A DNA stretch of 64,000 nucleotides, from positions 1 to 64,000 of the forward strand of contig CANLTJ010000008.1 of assembly GCA_947493995.1 (NCBI GenBank), read 5' to 3'. Made by a program: the position numbers and the translations under genes. The notes beneath the pieces are model-generated. The model was not told the DNA's origin. It did no database searches and was given only the letters and a program-made list of their open reading frames with translations. Of this stretch, positions 17,226-26,098 are shown piece by piece. This DNA comes from an uncultured Arachnia sp. Its GTDB lineage: Bacteria; Actinomycetota; Actinomycetes; Propionibacteriales; Propionibacteriaceae. Every line of letters begins with the position of its first letter. The stretch's first letter is position 1.

Positions 17226-17729
17226 GTGCAAGAACAGCTAGAGCTCGATTTCCGCGAGGCCATGGCGCATGTGTCGGCCCCGGTGACCGTGATCACCACG
17301 ATGGTCGACGGCGTCCCCTACGGCTCCACCGTCTCCGCATTCGCCTCCCTGTCAGTCCACCCGCCCATGGTGTTCCTCGCCCTGGACAACCGCGGGGCGC
17401 TCATCAACCACGTCCGTGCCTCCGGCCGGATAGGGGTCAACGTGCTCTCCAGCGCGCAGGCCGACGTCGCCGTCCGGTTCGCGACGCGCGGTCTGCCGGA
17501 CAGATTCGCAGGCGTCACCTGGGTGGAGGACCACGGTCTTCCCCGTATCGAGGGCTCCACCGCATGGCTGCGGTGCGACGACGTCGTCTTCACGCCCGGC
17601 GGCGACCACACCGTGTTGCTGGGCACGGTCAGTGCTGCAGAAACTGCCGGCACCGACGGCCTGACCTATTACCAGCGCCGCTTCGGGTCTGCATCAGCGG
17701 CCACCTCCGCACCCGGGATGCTCTCCTGA
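17226..17729 (+). CDS. Flavin reductase-like domain protein
   Basis: 167 residues of the FMN-binding split-barrel flavin reductase family: FREAMAHVSAPVTVITT, then GSTVSAFASLSVHPPMVFLA and RIGVNVLSSAQADVAVRFAT. Such enzymes reduce FMN/FAD with NAD(P)H for two-component monooxygenases. The partner is not adjacent; the FMO at 20.4 kb binds its own FAD. GTG start, apparently leaderless. Confidence 0.88.
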   Translation: MQEQLELDFREAMAHVSAPVTVITTMVDGVPYGSTVSAFASLSVHPPMVFLALDNRGALINHVRASGRIGVNVLSSAQADVAVRFATRGLPDRFAGVTWVEDHGLPRIEGSTAWLRCDDVVFTPGGDHTVLLGTVSAAETAGTDGLTYYQRRFGSASAATSAPGMLS

Positions 17730-17760
17730 ACGCGCCGTCCAGTCCTCCGGGGATCGCCAG

Positions 17761-17766
17761 TAGTAT
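17761..17766 (+). promoter_or_regulatory. -10 box of leaderless promoter, trpB
   Basis: TAGTAT followed by CCACCC and the ATG at 17773. No attenuator-like Trp leader is visible upstream. Confidence 0.5.
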
Positions 17767-17772
17767 CCACCC

Positions 17773-18969
17773 ATGACTTCGCTGCTCCATGCTGACGAGA
17801 CCGGTTTCTTCGGGGCCCACGGTGGCCGTTTCCTGCCGCCGCAGCTGGAGGCACCGATCGCCGAAGTGGCCGAGGCCTACGCAGATGCCCGCAATGATCC
17901 CGAGTTCGCCCGGGAGTACGAGGCGCTGCTGACGGACTACGTCGGACGCCCCTCACCACTCTTCCTGGCCGAGCACCTGACTGAATATTTTGGTGGTGCT
18001 CGGATCTATCTCAAGCGGGAGGACCTGAACCACACCGGCTCGCACAAGATCAACCACTGCCTGGGCGAGGCGCTGTTGGCCAAGCGGATGGGCAAGAAGA
18101 AGCTCCTGGCCGAGACCGGGGCAGGCCAGCACGGTGTGGCGCTGGCCACTGCGGCCGCTCTGCTCGGGCTTGACTGCGAAATCCACATGGGCGCCATCGA
18201 CGTGGAGAAGCAGCACCCCAACGTGGTGCGCATGGAGTTCTTGGGCGCCACCATCGTCCCCGTCACCGATGGGGGTCAGTGCCTCAAGGACGCCGTCGAT
18301 TCAGCTTTCGCGACATTTGCGACGGATTGGAAGGACACGTTCTTCGCGATCGGCTCGGTTGTGGGACCGGATCCCTATCCCACCATCGTGAGGGACTTCC
18401 AGGCGATCGTCGGCCGGGAGGCGCGCAAACAGATCCTGGACAGGGAGAACCGGCTTCCCGATGCGCTGGTCGCCTGCGTGGGCGGCGGCTCCAATGCCCT
18501 GGGACTGTTCACCGCATTCCTGGAGGACGAACCCGTACAGATCTATGGTGTCGAACCAGCCGGCAGGAATCTCGACGTGGTGGGTGAGCACGCCGCCACC
18601 ATGACCCTTGGATCACCCGGCATGCTGCACGGCATGAGAACCATGTTGCTGCAGGACCAGGCCGGAGATCCCGACGCGGTCCACTCCATCGCATCCGGTC
18701 TCGACTACCCCGGCATCGGACCCCAGCACGCACACCTGCGCGACATGGGGCGGGTTGAGTACGTCACGGCATCGGACACGGAGTCGCTGGAGGCGTTCCA
18801 GCTGGTGTGTCGCGCCGAAGGCATCATTCCCGCGCTGGAGAGCGCCCATGCGCTGGTGCAGACGGCCAGGATCGCGCCGTCGATGGGTCGCGACGAGGTC
18901 ATCATCGTCAATCTGTCGGGCCGTGGCGACAAGGACATCGACTACGTCGCCGATCAGTTGCGGGGCTGA
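17773..18969 (+). CDS. trpB: Tryptophan synthase beta chain, orphan
   Basis: 398 residues, PLP-dependent. The catalytic Lys is residue 92 in HTGSHKINH, the conserved Glu 114 lies in [11 protein letters not shown], and the phosphate-binding loop is GGGSNALG. This is the TrpB1 length class. No trpA or other trp gene adjoins, and the promoter appears to be its own. It may be an extra copy for indole salvage, or the genome may keep its trp genes scattered. The usual GSHKINN is GSHKINH here. Confidence 0.9.
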   Translation: MTSLLHADETGFFGAHGGRFLPPQLEAPIAEVAEAYADARNDPEFAREYEALLTDYVGRPSPLFLAEHLTEYFGGARIYLKREDLNHTGSHKINHCLGEALLAKRMGKKKLLAETGAGQHGVALATAAALLGLDCEIHMGAIDVEKQHPNVVRMEFLGATIVPVTDGGQCLKDAVDSAFATFATDWKDTFFAIGSVVGPDPYPTIVRDFQAIVGREARKQILDRENRLPDALVACVGGGSNALGLFTAFLEDEPVQIYGVEPAGRNLDVVGEHAATMTLGSPGMLHGMRTMLLQDQAGDPDAVHSIASGLDYPGIGPQHAHLRDMGRVEYVTASDTESLEAFQLVCRAEGIIPALESAHALVQTARIAPSMGRDEVIIVNLSGRGDKDIDYVADQLRG

Positions 18970-19011
18970 ACTCACCAAACAAGCCCCGGGCGCGGCGGGC
19001 ATTCGTACTTC

Positions 19012-19029
19012 AGCCGCGTACTCGCGGCT
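19012..19029. terminator. Hairpin between convergent trpB and cupin genes
   Basis: AGCCGCG-TACT-CGCGGCT is a perfect 7-bp stem 42 nt after the trpB stop and 5 nt after the end of the cupin gene read on the minus strand. There is no T-run, so a bidirectional terminator role is only suggested. Confidence 0.4.
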
Positions 19030-19033
19030 CAGA

Positions 19034-19405
19034 TTACGACCGCCCTTTGTCGCGATAACCGTGCCCGACGGGTTTGATGACCGTCAGCAGAAAGGCCGTG
19101 TCCTCGAGCGCATCGACACTGTGCCGGTCGGCTGGCACGACGAGGAAGTCGCCCTCCCCCAGCTCGATCTGCTTGTCGGCCGTGTGCACCTTCAGGGCGC
19201 CTGCCAGAACCAGTACCGTCGCCTCTCCCGGGCTGACGTGCTCATCCATGCGGTGACCCGCCAGCATTACCACCAGTGTCTGCCGCAGGGCATTCTCCTG
19301 TCCCCCGTGGAGCGTCCGCGCGCTGCGCCCACTGGTGGCCCCCTGCCCTGCGAGGGTGATCTGTTCTTCGATCAGGTGCGGCAGTTTCGTCGATTTCATC
19401 GTCAT
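19034..19405 (-). CDS. Cupin-domain protein
   Basis: 123 residues of a single cupin barrel. Motif 1 region HRMDEHVSPGEATVLVLAG and motif 2 region GDFLVVPADRHSVDAL are present with the metal-ligand type His and Glu. Similar small cupins are annotated as LuxR-type or metal-dependent sensor proteins in actinobacteria; the substrate is unknown. ATG at 19405, with a second ATG two codons later. Confidence 0.8.
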   Translation of the reverse strand: MTMKSTKLPHLIEEQITLAGQGATSGRSARTLHGGQENALRQTLVVMLAGHRMDEHVSPGEATVLVLAGALKVHTADKQIELGEGDFLVVPADRHSVDALEDTAFLLTVIKPVGHGYRDKGRS

Positions 19406-19481
19406 CGCCTCCGGCGTTGCCTTGTCCGCTCAGACTAACCCCGACGAGGCGCTCCGCGACGGGAATCGCACGACTCAGTGC

Positions 19482-20033
19482 ATGACTGTCACAGTAGTGA
19501 GCATGGATTCCGACTTCTTCTTCGCCGGCTTGTCACCCATCTGGCACACACTCATCCTGGGCATCATCGGTTACCTCGTGCTGGTCGTGCTCCTGCGCGT
19601 CACCGGACCCCGCACCATGGCAAAAATGACGCCTCTGGACTTCGTCATCGCCGTGACCCTTGGATCCGCATTCGGGCGGACCATCACGGCCGTTGATGTC
19701 AGCGTCGCCCAAGCTGTCGTCGCGCTCGCTCTCCTCGTGGGAGTGCAGTGGCTGCTGGCCATGCTCCGGGCCCGGTGGGCGTTCATGCGGCGGGCACTCG
19801 ACTCCCCGCCCGTGCTGCTCTACTACGACGGTGAACTGCAGCACCGTTCCCTGCGCAAGCATCGTCTCACCGAGGACGACGTCCACGCCGCTGCTCGCCG
19901 AGGTGGACAGGGCTCTTTGGCGGATGTTCAGGCAGTCATCCTGCACCAGGACGGATCACTCGGCGTGATTCAGCAAAGCTCCATCGGCGACGGCTCAAGT
20001 GTGCTGCCGTTCATCGAGCGTCACCGTCGCTGA
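19482..20033 (+). CDS. DUF421 (YetF-like) membrane protein
   Basis: 183 residues. Three membrane segments in the first 90 residues (WHTLILGIIGYLVLVVLLRV onwards) precede a cytoplasmic DUF421 domain with GPRTMAKMTPLDFVIAVTLGS, SPPVLLYYDGEL, and LADVQAVILHQDGSLGVI. Function of the family is poorly defined; some members affect spore or envelope properties in Bacillus. Starts at 19482 and 19503 are both possible. Confidence 0.85.
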   Translation: MTVTVVSMDSDFFFAGLSPIWHTLILGIIGYLVLVVLLRVTGPRTMAKMTPLDFVIAVTLGSAFGRTITAVDVSVAQAVVALALLVGVQWLLAMLRARWAFMRRALDSPPVLLYYDGELQHRSLRKHRLTEDDVHAAARRGGQGSLADVQAVILHQDGSLGVIQQSSIGDGSSVLPFIERHRR

Positions 20034-20091
20034 TACCCCAAGGCCCGCGCTCAGCGTTTGCCACCATCTGACGATTACGCGGTATTCTGAC

Positions 20092-20111
20092 TTATACCCC
20101 TAGGGGTATAA
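20092..20111 (+). promoter_or_regulatory. Perfect 20-bp palindrome, CsoR/CstR-type operator
   Basis: TTATACCCCTAGGGGTATAA is fully self-complementary. It matches the known operator type of CsoR-family repressors (copper, persulfide), which is built on ATACCC...GGGTAT. It lies 30 nt upstream of the small Cys-rich gene, between a possible promoter (TATTCT at 20083-20088) and the start codon. No CsoR gene lies in this window. Confidence 0.7.
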
Positions 20112-20141
20112 ATACCGAGTGATTGAACGATGGAGTGAACT

Positions 20142-20327
20142 ATGTGCAGTGCAGTGACCTGCAAGGTGTGCGGGAAGACCACGTGGGCCGGCTGCGGCAA
20201 TCATGTCGACACAGTGAAACGCAGCGTCCCCACGTCCAACTGGTGCAACGGCCAGCACACGCAGGCGGAGAGGGACGCGGCAAAGGCCAGCAAGCCGAGC
20301 CCATTCGCCCGCTTGTTCGGCCGCTGA
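20142..20327 (+). CDS. Small Cys/His-rich protein under CsoR-type control
   Basis: 61 residues with two Cys-rich pairs: CKVCGKTTWAGCGNHVDTV and WCNGQH. The spacing suggests metal or sulfur chemistry, possibly a zinc-ribbon-like knot. Similar small proteins are widespread in actinobacteria without a known function, from memory. GGAGTG precedes the ATG by 6 nt. The palindrome at 20092 predicts induction by copper or by reactive sulfur species. It is followed by the FMO gene 50 nt later, which may share the transcript. Confidence 0.75.
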   Translation: MCSAVTCKVCGKTTWAGCGNHVDTVKRSVPTSNWCNGQHTQAERDAAKASKPSPFARLFGR

Positions 20328-20377
20328 GTAGGACACCAGACCGACGGGGAGAGCGCCGTCGGGCTCGGCGTCCTGTC

Positions 20378-21796
20378 ATGATGGGATGCATGCCCTACGT
20401 CGTCAAACAACGTCACGTCGCGCCCGCAGTCACCACCCCGCCGCCCGTGGACCACGCGCTCCCCAGGGCCTGCGTCATTGGGGCGGGTTCATCGGGGCTT
20501 GCCGCGGCGAAGGCGCTGCACGTCGCGGGCGTTCCGTTCGACTGCTTCGAGCAGGGCAGCGTCGTCGGCGGCAACTGGGTCCTCGACAATCCGAACGGCG
20601 TCTCAGCCTGCTACGAGACTTTGGAGATCAACACCTCCTGTGCACGGATGGCATTCTCCGACTTTCCGATGCCTCGTGACTATCCGCCCTACGCCCGACA
20701 CGACCAGGTGGCCGCATACTTCGACGCCTACGTCGATCACTTCGCGTTCCGGGACAAGATCACCTTCAACACAGAAGTCATCGATGTCTCGCCCGAAGGC
20801 TCAGGCTGGAAGGTCGTGACCAAGGACGCGGATGGAGAATCAACGCGTTACTACGATGCCGTCCTCGTCGCCAATGGCCATCACTGGGATCCCCGCTGGC
20901 CCGATCCCGCTTATCCCGGACATTTCGACGGCGAACAGATCCACGCCCACGACTACCGCTCAGGTGAGCAGTTGCGAGACAGGGATGTCGTCGTCGTTGG
21001 CTCCGGCAACTCAGCTCTGGACATTGCCTCCGAGGCTGGTCGGGTGGCGCGGAGCGCAGTGTTGTCGCAGCGACGCGGGCAGTGGGTGCTGCGCAAGTTC
21101 ACGCTCGGAGTGGCCTCGGACCGGCTAGCCCTGCCCGGGTGGCTGCCGTGGTGGGCGACGAAAGCCCGGCTGCGTTTCGGTGCGCTGACCTCCGGCAATG
21201 TCGCACGGCTCGGTCTGCCCCAGCCGCACCATGCTCCTGGCGAATCGCACCCCGTGCAGTCGGAGGAGATTCGCGCCGCGTTGCGTTCAGGAGCGGTCAC
21301 ACCGCGCCCCGGCATCGAACGACTCGACGGCACTGAGGTGGTCTTCACCGACGGCAGCCGGGCGCGCGCCGACCTCATCGTGTGGGCCACCGGGTACAAC
21401 GTGACGTTCCCGTTCCTCGACGACGACCTCCTGCACGCCGAGAACAATAACCTTCCGCTCTGGAAACGGACGGTACATCCCGATCTTCCCGGCCTCTACT
21501 TCATCGGGCTGCTCCAGCCGGTGGGGGCGGTCATGCCGTTGGCCGAGGCCCAGTCCAACTGGGTTGCTGACCACCTCACCGGACGCTACGCCCCACCGTC
21601 GACGGGCGAGATCCGCCGCCAGATGCTGGCCGACCATGAACGGCTACGGCGCCGGTTCTACGACTCCCCGCGCCACACGATGGAGGTGGACTTCGACCAG
21701 TACCTGTGGGATCTCTCCCGCGAACGACGCAGGGGTGCCCGTCGTGCACAGTCGCGCACATCGCGTGCTGCGCAGCAACCCGCGACCGCCGCATGA
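20378..21796 (+). CDS. Flavin-containing monooxygenase
   Basis: About 472 residues. FAD motif VIGAGSSGLAAAKAL, the FMO region around YETLEINTSCARMAFSDFPM, NADPH motif VVVGSGNSALDIA, and the ATG motif VWATGYNVTFPF. It should oxygenate a nucleophilic or ketone substrate with NADPH and O2. Three ATGs (20378, 20381, 20390) are possible starts. Its stop overlaps the SDR start by ATGA, so the two enzymes are coupled and probably act on the same substrate chain. Confidence 0.9.
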   Translation: MMGCMPYVVKQRHVAPAVTTPPPVDHALPRACVIGAGSSGLAAAKALHVAGVPFDCFEQGSVVGGNWVLDNPNGVSACYETLEINTSCARMAFSDFPMPRDYPPYARHDQVAAYFDAYVDHFAFRDKITFNTEVIDVSPEGSGWKVVTKDADGESTRYYDAVLVANGHHWDPRWPDPAYPGHFDGEQIHAHDYRSGEQLRDRDVVVVGSGNSALDIASEAGRVARSAVLSQRRGQWVLRKFTLGVASDRLALPGWLPWWATKARLRFGALTSGNVARLGLPQPHHAPGESHPVQSEEIRAALRSGAVTPRPGIERLDGTEVVFTDGSRARADLIVWATGYNVTFPFLDDDLLHAENNNLPLWKRTVHPDLPGLYFIGLLQPVGAVMPLAEAQSNWVADHLTGRYAPPSTGEIRRQMLADHERLRRRFYDSPRHTMEVDFDQYLWDLSRERRRGARRAQSRTSRAAQQPATAA

Positions 21797-22629
21797 GCGG
21801 TCCAGCGGACGGTGGTGCCGTCATCACCGGGGCAGGGCGCGGCCTGGGACGAGAGATTGCCCTGCGGCTGGGCCGCCGTGGTTGGTTCGTGCACGTGACC
21901 GACGCCGACGGCGCCCTGGCCGCCGCAGTTGCTGGAGAGGTCCAAGCCGATGGCGGCACGGCCACCTCGTCGCAGGTGGACGTGCGGGACCCGGATGCGT
22001 GCCGGGTTGCAGCCCGGGCGACCGCGAGCGAGGCCGGTGGGCTGGGCCTGTGGATCAACAACGCCGGAGTCCTTCGAAGCGGACCGGTCTGGGAGCACAC
22101 CGACGCCGAGCGTCGGCTGTTGATGGAGGTGAACGCCGTCGGGACCATGCACGGCACCATCGCCGCCCTCGAGGTGATGCGCCCGGCGCATCGCGGCCAC
22201 ATCATCAACGTCGCCTCCCCAGCGGGCTTGGTACCGGTACCCGGCGAGGGCGTCTACGCCGCCTCCAAGCACGCCGTCATGGGTTTCAGCACCTCAGCTC
22301 TGTGCGACCTCCGAGTGGCGGGCGAGCGAAACATCCACGTCAGCTGCGTGTGCCCCGACGGCATGTGGACGCCAATGCTGTTCGACAAGCTGCGCGACCC
22401 CGTCGCGGCGATGTCGTTCTCCGGCAAGTTGTTCCAACCCGAGGAGATCGCCAATCTCGTCCTCCGGGTGGTGGCCCGACCCCGACCTGTGACCGCCGCC
22501 CCCACATGGCGCGGCCTGCAGGTGCGCCTCTTCGACCTCGCCCCCGCACTCGCCGTCCGGGCAGCACCGTGGGTGGTGCGCATCGCTCGACGGCAACAGG
22601 CGGCCATCGCGCGCAAACTCGCTCCTTAG
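21793..22629 (+). CDS. Short-chain dehydrogenase/reductase
   Basis: 278 residues. Rossmann motif VITGAGRGLGREIA, NNAGVLRSG, and catalytic YAASK (in EGVYAASKHAVMGFS) preceded by NVASPAG with the active-site Ser. NAD(P)-dependent alcohol/ketone oxidoreductase. Coupled to the FMO by an ATGA overlap; FMO-SDR pairs commonly oxidise an alcohol and then its ketone. Confidence 0.9.
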   Translation: MSGPADGGAVITGAGRGLGREIALRLGRRGWFVHVTDADGALAAAVAGEVQADGGTATSSQVDVRDPDACRVAARATASEAGGLGLWINNAGVLRSGPVWEHTDAERRLLMEVNAVGTMHGTIAALEVMRPAHRGHIINVASPAGLVPVPGEGVYAASKHAVMGFSTSALCDLRVAGERNIHVSCVCPDGMWTPMLFDKLRDPVAAMSFSGKLFQPEEIANLVLRVVARPRPVTAAPTWRGLQVRLFDLAPALAVRAAPWVVRIARRQQAAIARKLAP

Positions 22630-22717
22630 CGCTGGGATCGGGCATGAGACCTGACCTGACGCCGGCCCCGCGATAGCGTGGAGTATCCGAGCTCGTCGCT
22701 CATTGGAGGTAAGGCAC

Positions 22718-24271
22718 ATGGTTCCCGCATCACGCTCTGATCCCGGTCCCGACGCGTCGGGAGATGAGCTGCTCCAGTGGTTCGCCGACACCTTCGGCGT
22801 CGAGATTGGCGATATGCCTCCCGAGGAGGCGGTGGCCATGGCGAGCGGATTGGCTTCGAGGTCACTGCTCATGCCGTGGGAGCAGGTCAAGGAACCCCTG
22901 CAGCTCGCCGACCCACCGGAGCAGCCGCTTCGCTACACACTCAAGGTCACGCTCGACGGTTCCAAGCCGCCGATCTGGCGTCGCATCGCCGTGCCCTCGG
23001 ACGTGACCCTCGACCAGTTTCACCTCGTGCTGCAAGCGGCCATGGGATGGACCAACAGCCACCTGCACCAGTTCACGCCCGGATACGACCGCCACGGGCA
23101 GCGCACCGAGACGATCCTCACTGAGTGGGACATCTCCGAGGGAGAGGAAGGACGCGAGGAGACCACCATCCGGCTCGACGGACTGCTCACCAGCCCCAAG
23201 GACAAGCTGCACTACTGGTACGACTTCGGCGACAGCTGGCACCACACCGTCGTGCTGGAGAAGGTGGAGCCCCGCTCGGCCGACGACGACAGCGCAGCCT
23301 GCCTCGCGGGACGTCGCGCCTGTCCGCCGGAGGACATCGGCGGCATCCACTTCTACTCCGAGCTCTTCGATGCCGCGGACGACACCGACCACCCCGATCA
23401 CGAATGGGCCGCCGAGGTGGCGGCCAATCTGCAGATGACGCGCGAGGACGCCGCCGCCTTCGACCTCGATGCACACGACGACGCCGTGCGACGCGCCCTG
23501 GCCGGCGACGAGGCCCTGCGGCACATCCTCGACAACGTCGACGACTACCCCGCGGCCGTCCGGGAGTTGTTCGACGGGCTCCACCACGAGGCTGCGCGGT
23601 ACGTGGCCGGATTCGTCGACGCCGCACATGTGGAGGAACCCGTCAGCATCGATTCCGACGTGGCACTGGCTTCCACGGCCCTGATCCGGACCATCCTGGA
23701 CCACGTCGGCAACGACGGCGTTGCCCTGACAGCTGCCGGCTACCTGAAGCCCGTGAGCGTGGCGGCGCTGATGGCCGAACTCGACCCGGATCGGCTGTGG
23801 GTCGGGGGGACAGCCACCGAGTCACAGACCCAACCGTTGCTCGCCGCCCGCGAGATCATTACCCGTATGGGGCTGCTGCGCAAGTATCGCGGCCGGCTGA
23901 CTCTGACGAAGGCGGGAGCCCAGTTGCGCCACGACCCGGTCAAGCTCTGGTGGCACATCGCGCGCCGCCTTCCGGTGGAGCGCCCGACGGAGGGTCGCGA
24001 CGCCGCCACCTTCATCCTGCTGCGTCTGGCCGCCGGTGGCCAGGTCAATGACTCGCTCAGCAACGAGCTCGCCACGTTCATGGCTGTGCGCGGTTGGCAG
24101 CTTTCCGGCATCTCCTTGTTCGCGACCCCCGACGTTTGGCTGCGCTTCACCCGGAGCACGCAGAAGGTCCTCAGCTGGGCCACCACGGGGCGCGTTTTCA
24201 GTTTCGGCGAGAAGGTCGACTCTGCCGAGGCACGGCTTCTGGCCCGTGCCGCGGTGAGCGCGGTGGCCTGA
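22718..24271 (+). CDS. pRiA4b ORF-3-like protein
   Basis: 517 residues. A plasmid pRiA4b ORF-3-like domain (about residues 70-240) is recognised by YTLKVTLDGSKPPIWRRIAVP, MGWTNSHLHQF and YWYDFGDSWHHTVVLEKV, followed by CPPEDIGGI. The C-terminal half is a helical region of unknown role. Proteins with this domain occur in chromosomes, plasmids and transposons; the biochemical function is not known. GGAGGTAA precedes the ATG at 22718. It runs into ybaK with 4 bp between. Confidence 0.85.
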   Translation: MVPASRSDPGPDASGDELLQWFADTFGVEIGDMPPEEAVAMASGLASRSLLMPWEQVKEPLQLADPPEQPLRYTLKVTLDGSKPPIWRRIAVPSDVTLDQFHLVLQAAMGWTNSHLHQFTPGYDRHGQRTETILTEWDISEGEEGREETTIRLDGLLTSPKDKLHYWYDFGDSWHHTVVLEKVEPRSADDDSAACLAGRRACPPEDIGGIHFYSELFDAADDTDHPDHEWAAEVAANLQMTREDAAAFDLDAHDDAVRRALAGDEALRHILDNVDDYPAAVRELFDGLHHEAARYVAGFVDAAHVEEPVSIDSDVALASTALIRTILDHVGNDGVALTAAGYLKPVSVAALMAELDPDRLWVGGTATESQTQPLLAAREIITRMGLLRKYRGRLTLTKAGAQLRHDPVKLWWHIARRLPVERPTEGRDAATFILLRLAAGGQVNDSLSNELATFMAVRGWQLSGISLFATPDVWLRFTRSTQKVLSWATTGRVFSFGEKVDSAEARLLARAAVSAVA

Positions 24272-24275
24272 CGGC

Positions 24276-24767
24276 ATGGCACGGGAAAGACCAGGCACCG
24301 TCGGCACACCAGCGACGGCGGCGCTCACGCGCGCTGGTGTCGCGTTCGAGGTGCACCCCTACCATCACGATCCCGATGCTGGCTCCTTCGGCCTTGAGGC
24401 CGCGGCTGCGCTGGGACGCCCACCCGGGCAGGTGTACAAGACACTGCTGGTCGACAGTGGTGCCGGACTCGCCGTCGGCGTCGTGCCGGTCGACCGGCAA
24501 CTCGACCTGAAGGCGCTCGCCGCGGCACTCGGCGTCAAGAAGGTCGCCATGGCCGAACCCGCTGTGGCGGAACGCTCGAGTGGCATGGTCGTCGGCGGAA
24601 TCAGCCCCGTCGGGCAGCGCAAGGCACTACCGACGGTGCTCGACGAGTCCATGCATCAACACGAGACCGTGCTCATCAGCGGCGGCCGTCGAGGCCTGGA
24701 CATCGAACTGGCGCCCGAAGATCTGGCGAGCGTGACCGATGCACGTTTCGCGCCCATCGCCCGCTGA
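24276..24767 (+). CDS. ybaK: Cys-tRNA(Pro) deacylase YbaK/EbsC
   Basis: 163 residues of the YbaK editing-domain family, which hydrolyses mischarged Cys-tRNA(Pro). Signatures: TPATAALTRAGVAFEVHPYHHD at the N-terminus (first part), QVYKTLLVDSG with the catalytic Lys, VKKVAMAEPA, and GGISPVGQRKALPTVLDE. Directly downstream of the pRiA4b-like gene. Confidence 0.92.
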   Translation: MARERPGTVGTPATAALTRAGVAFEVHPYHHDPDAGSFGLEAAAALGRPPGQVYKTLLVDSGAGLAVGVVPVDRQLDLKALAAALGVKKVAMAEPAVAERSSGMVVGGISPVGQRKALPTVLDESMHQHETVLISGGRRGLDIELAPEDLASVTDARFAPIAR

Positions 24768-24813
24768 CGTGGCCCTTTCTCGCCCCGCACCGTCACAGTG
24801 CCATCAGCGTCGG

Positions 24814-24819
24814 TATCAT
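24814..24819 (+). promoter_or_regulatory. -10 box of leaderless promoter, antitoxin gene
   Basis: TATCAT followed by 7 nt and the GTG at 24827. Confidence 0.45.
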
Positions 24820-24826
24820 GTAGCCA

Positions 24827-25105
24827 GTGAGTGCGCAGAACGAAGTCAGCCAGCGCGACCTGCGCATGCGCTCGCAGGAAATCATGGACGCCGTCGAGCG
24901 AGGGGAATCCTTCACGGTGACACGCGATGGCCGCAAGATCGGCGAACTGGTTCCCCTGCGTCGCCCGAAGCGCTTTGTCTCCCGCGAGGACTTTGCTCGG
25001 GCCTCTCGGAACATGCCTGCGATTGATGCCGACCGCTTCCGTGCTGACCTCGATGCAGCCGTCGACCCATACCCGACTGGCCCGTACGAGCAGGCTGCCC
25101 GGTGA
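24827..25105 (+). CDS. Phd/VapB-type antitoxin, orphan
   Basis: 92 residues. The N-terminal DNA-binding part VSQRDLRMRSQEIMDAVERG and SFTVTRDGRKIGELVPL are typical of prevent-host-death (Phd/YefM) antitoxins; the C-terminal tail (ASRNMPAIDADRFRADLD) is the toxin-binding region. The next frame starts by overlap at 25102 exactly as a VapC toxin would, but that gene is broken, so the antitoxin has no functional partner here. It could still act as a repressor or neutralise another VapC. Confidence 0.85.
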   Translation: MSAQNEVSQRDLRMRSQEIMDAVERGESFTVTRDGRKIGELVPLRRPKRFVSREDFARASRNMPAIDADRFRADLDAAVDPYPTGPYEQAAR

Positions 25106-25262
25106 CCGTCGTAGCCGAGGGAATGCTGGATACCAACGGGCGTCGCCCGAACAGCCCGACAGTCACATCGCCCGCGCCGACCGCATGGCGCTTCTGCAAC
25201 AAGCCGAGGCGGAGTTCGACCCTGTCCCTACGGAGCCACGGACCCGTGTCCCATGGACGTGA
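25102..25262 (+). pseudogene. vapC: VapC PIN toxin remnant
   Basis: The start MTVVAEGMLDTN is the N-terminus of a PIN-domain RNase toxin, including the first catalytic Asp, and overlaps the antitoxin stop as in intact vapBC operons. Directly afterwards the frame becomes nonsense. A different frame then shows HIARADRMALLQQAEAEFDPVP, which matches a segment normally about 60-70 residues into VapC. The gene has therefore lost an internal piece, shifted frame, and lost its 3' half. Confidence 0.7.
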
Positions 25263-25384
25263 CGCCCGCTCCGGTCGGTCTGTCGACGCTCGTCAACGTC
25301 GTGGCCGTTCCCCGACCGTACAACGACCGCCACGGGGCCCGCTCGTGTTCGCTCGGTGCAGACGGAGCCGTAGGATCTATCACC

Positions 25385-26005
25385 ATGGATGACGTGGAGC
25401 CCGGCCTCTTCGAGTGGTTCCCCGAACCCGAAGCGAAGCCGCCTTCCCGTCGCAACCTCCCCAGCGGGAGAAACCGCGAGACGTGGATCTGCGCCGTAAC
25501 CGCGGACGTCACGATCGTTGACACAGGGGCCGTGGACGAAGCCATTGCACAAGCTGCGGCGAACGGGCTGATGATCGGCTGGAACGACGACTCGGATGAC
25601 AACTCAGACGACGAGAGCCCAGCACCTCCGGATGTGAACGCTGAGCCCGCCCGCAGACTGGACCAGTTGGCCTGGCTGATCTGGCCCACCGACGGCATGG
25701 AGGAGCTCACCGAAGCCGATGCATTTCATGTCCTCCTTGCGGACTGCGAGATGGTGAGTGAGTCCGCTAACCGGGGCATCGCCAAGTGGAGCGTCACAAT
25801 CAAGCTCAGAAACGTCGACCAACTACGACGCGTGGCGACTGAGGCGCACCCCGACGACGCCGCGCTCATCGAGGAAAGCCTGGCAATCGCCTGGCAACGT
25901 GCAGCCGACCCATACGCGCCGCTGCGCTCCATCCCAGGAATCACTTGGCAACCCCGGACCGTCGACGTCGAGCACCTACCCGCACGACCTGCCCGGAACC
26001 AGTGA
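25385..26005 (+). CDS. Hypothetical protein, 206 aa
   Basis: I do not recognise this family. It is acidic, with WNDDSDDNSDDE in the middle, and has no signal peptide or membrane segment. The N-terminal half resembles a small alpha/beta fold (ICAVTADVTIVDTGAVDEAI). TAGGAT lies 8 nt before the ATG at 25385, suggesting a leaderless start. It sits between two toxin-antitoxin loci and could be part of the same acquired patch. Confidence 0.6.
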   Translation: MDDVEPGLFEWFPEPEAKPPSRRNLPSGRNRETWICAVTADVTIVDTGAVDEAIAQAAANGLMIGWNDDSDDNSDDESPAPPDVNAEPARRLDQLAWLIWPTDGMEELTEADAFHVLLADCEMVSESANRGIAKWSVTIKLRNVDQLRRVATEAHPDDAALIEESLAIAWQRAADPYAPLRSIPGITWQPRTVDVEHLPARPARNQ

Positions 26006-26070
26006 CGGCATCTGACCAACCTTCCTGCTCCGCCGAGAGAGCTGTAGTTTCGTGCAGTGTGACGCTGGTA

Positions 26071-26084
26071 CGATACGTGTATCG
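26071..26084 (+). promoter_or_regulatory. Inverted repeat over the toxin-antitoxin promoter
   Basis: CGATAC-GT-GTATCG has perfect 6-bp arms and overlaps a -10-like TACGAT (26069-26074). This is the expected place for autorepression by the RelB-like antitoxin. A strong AGGAGGTGAT ribosome site follows at 26085. Confidence 0.6.
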
Positions 26085-26098
26085 CAGGAGGTGATGAC

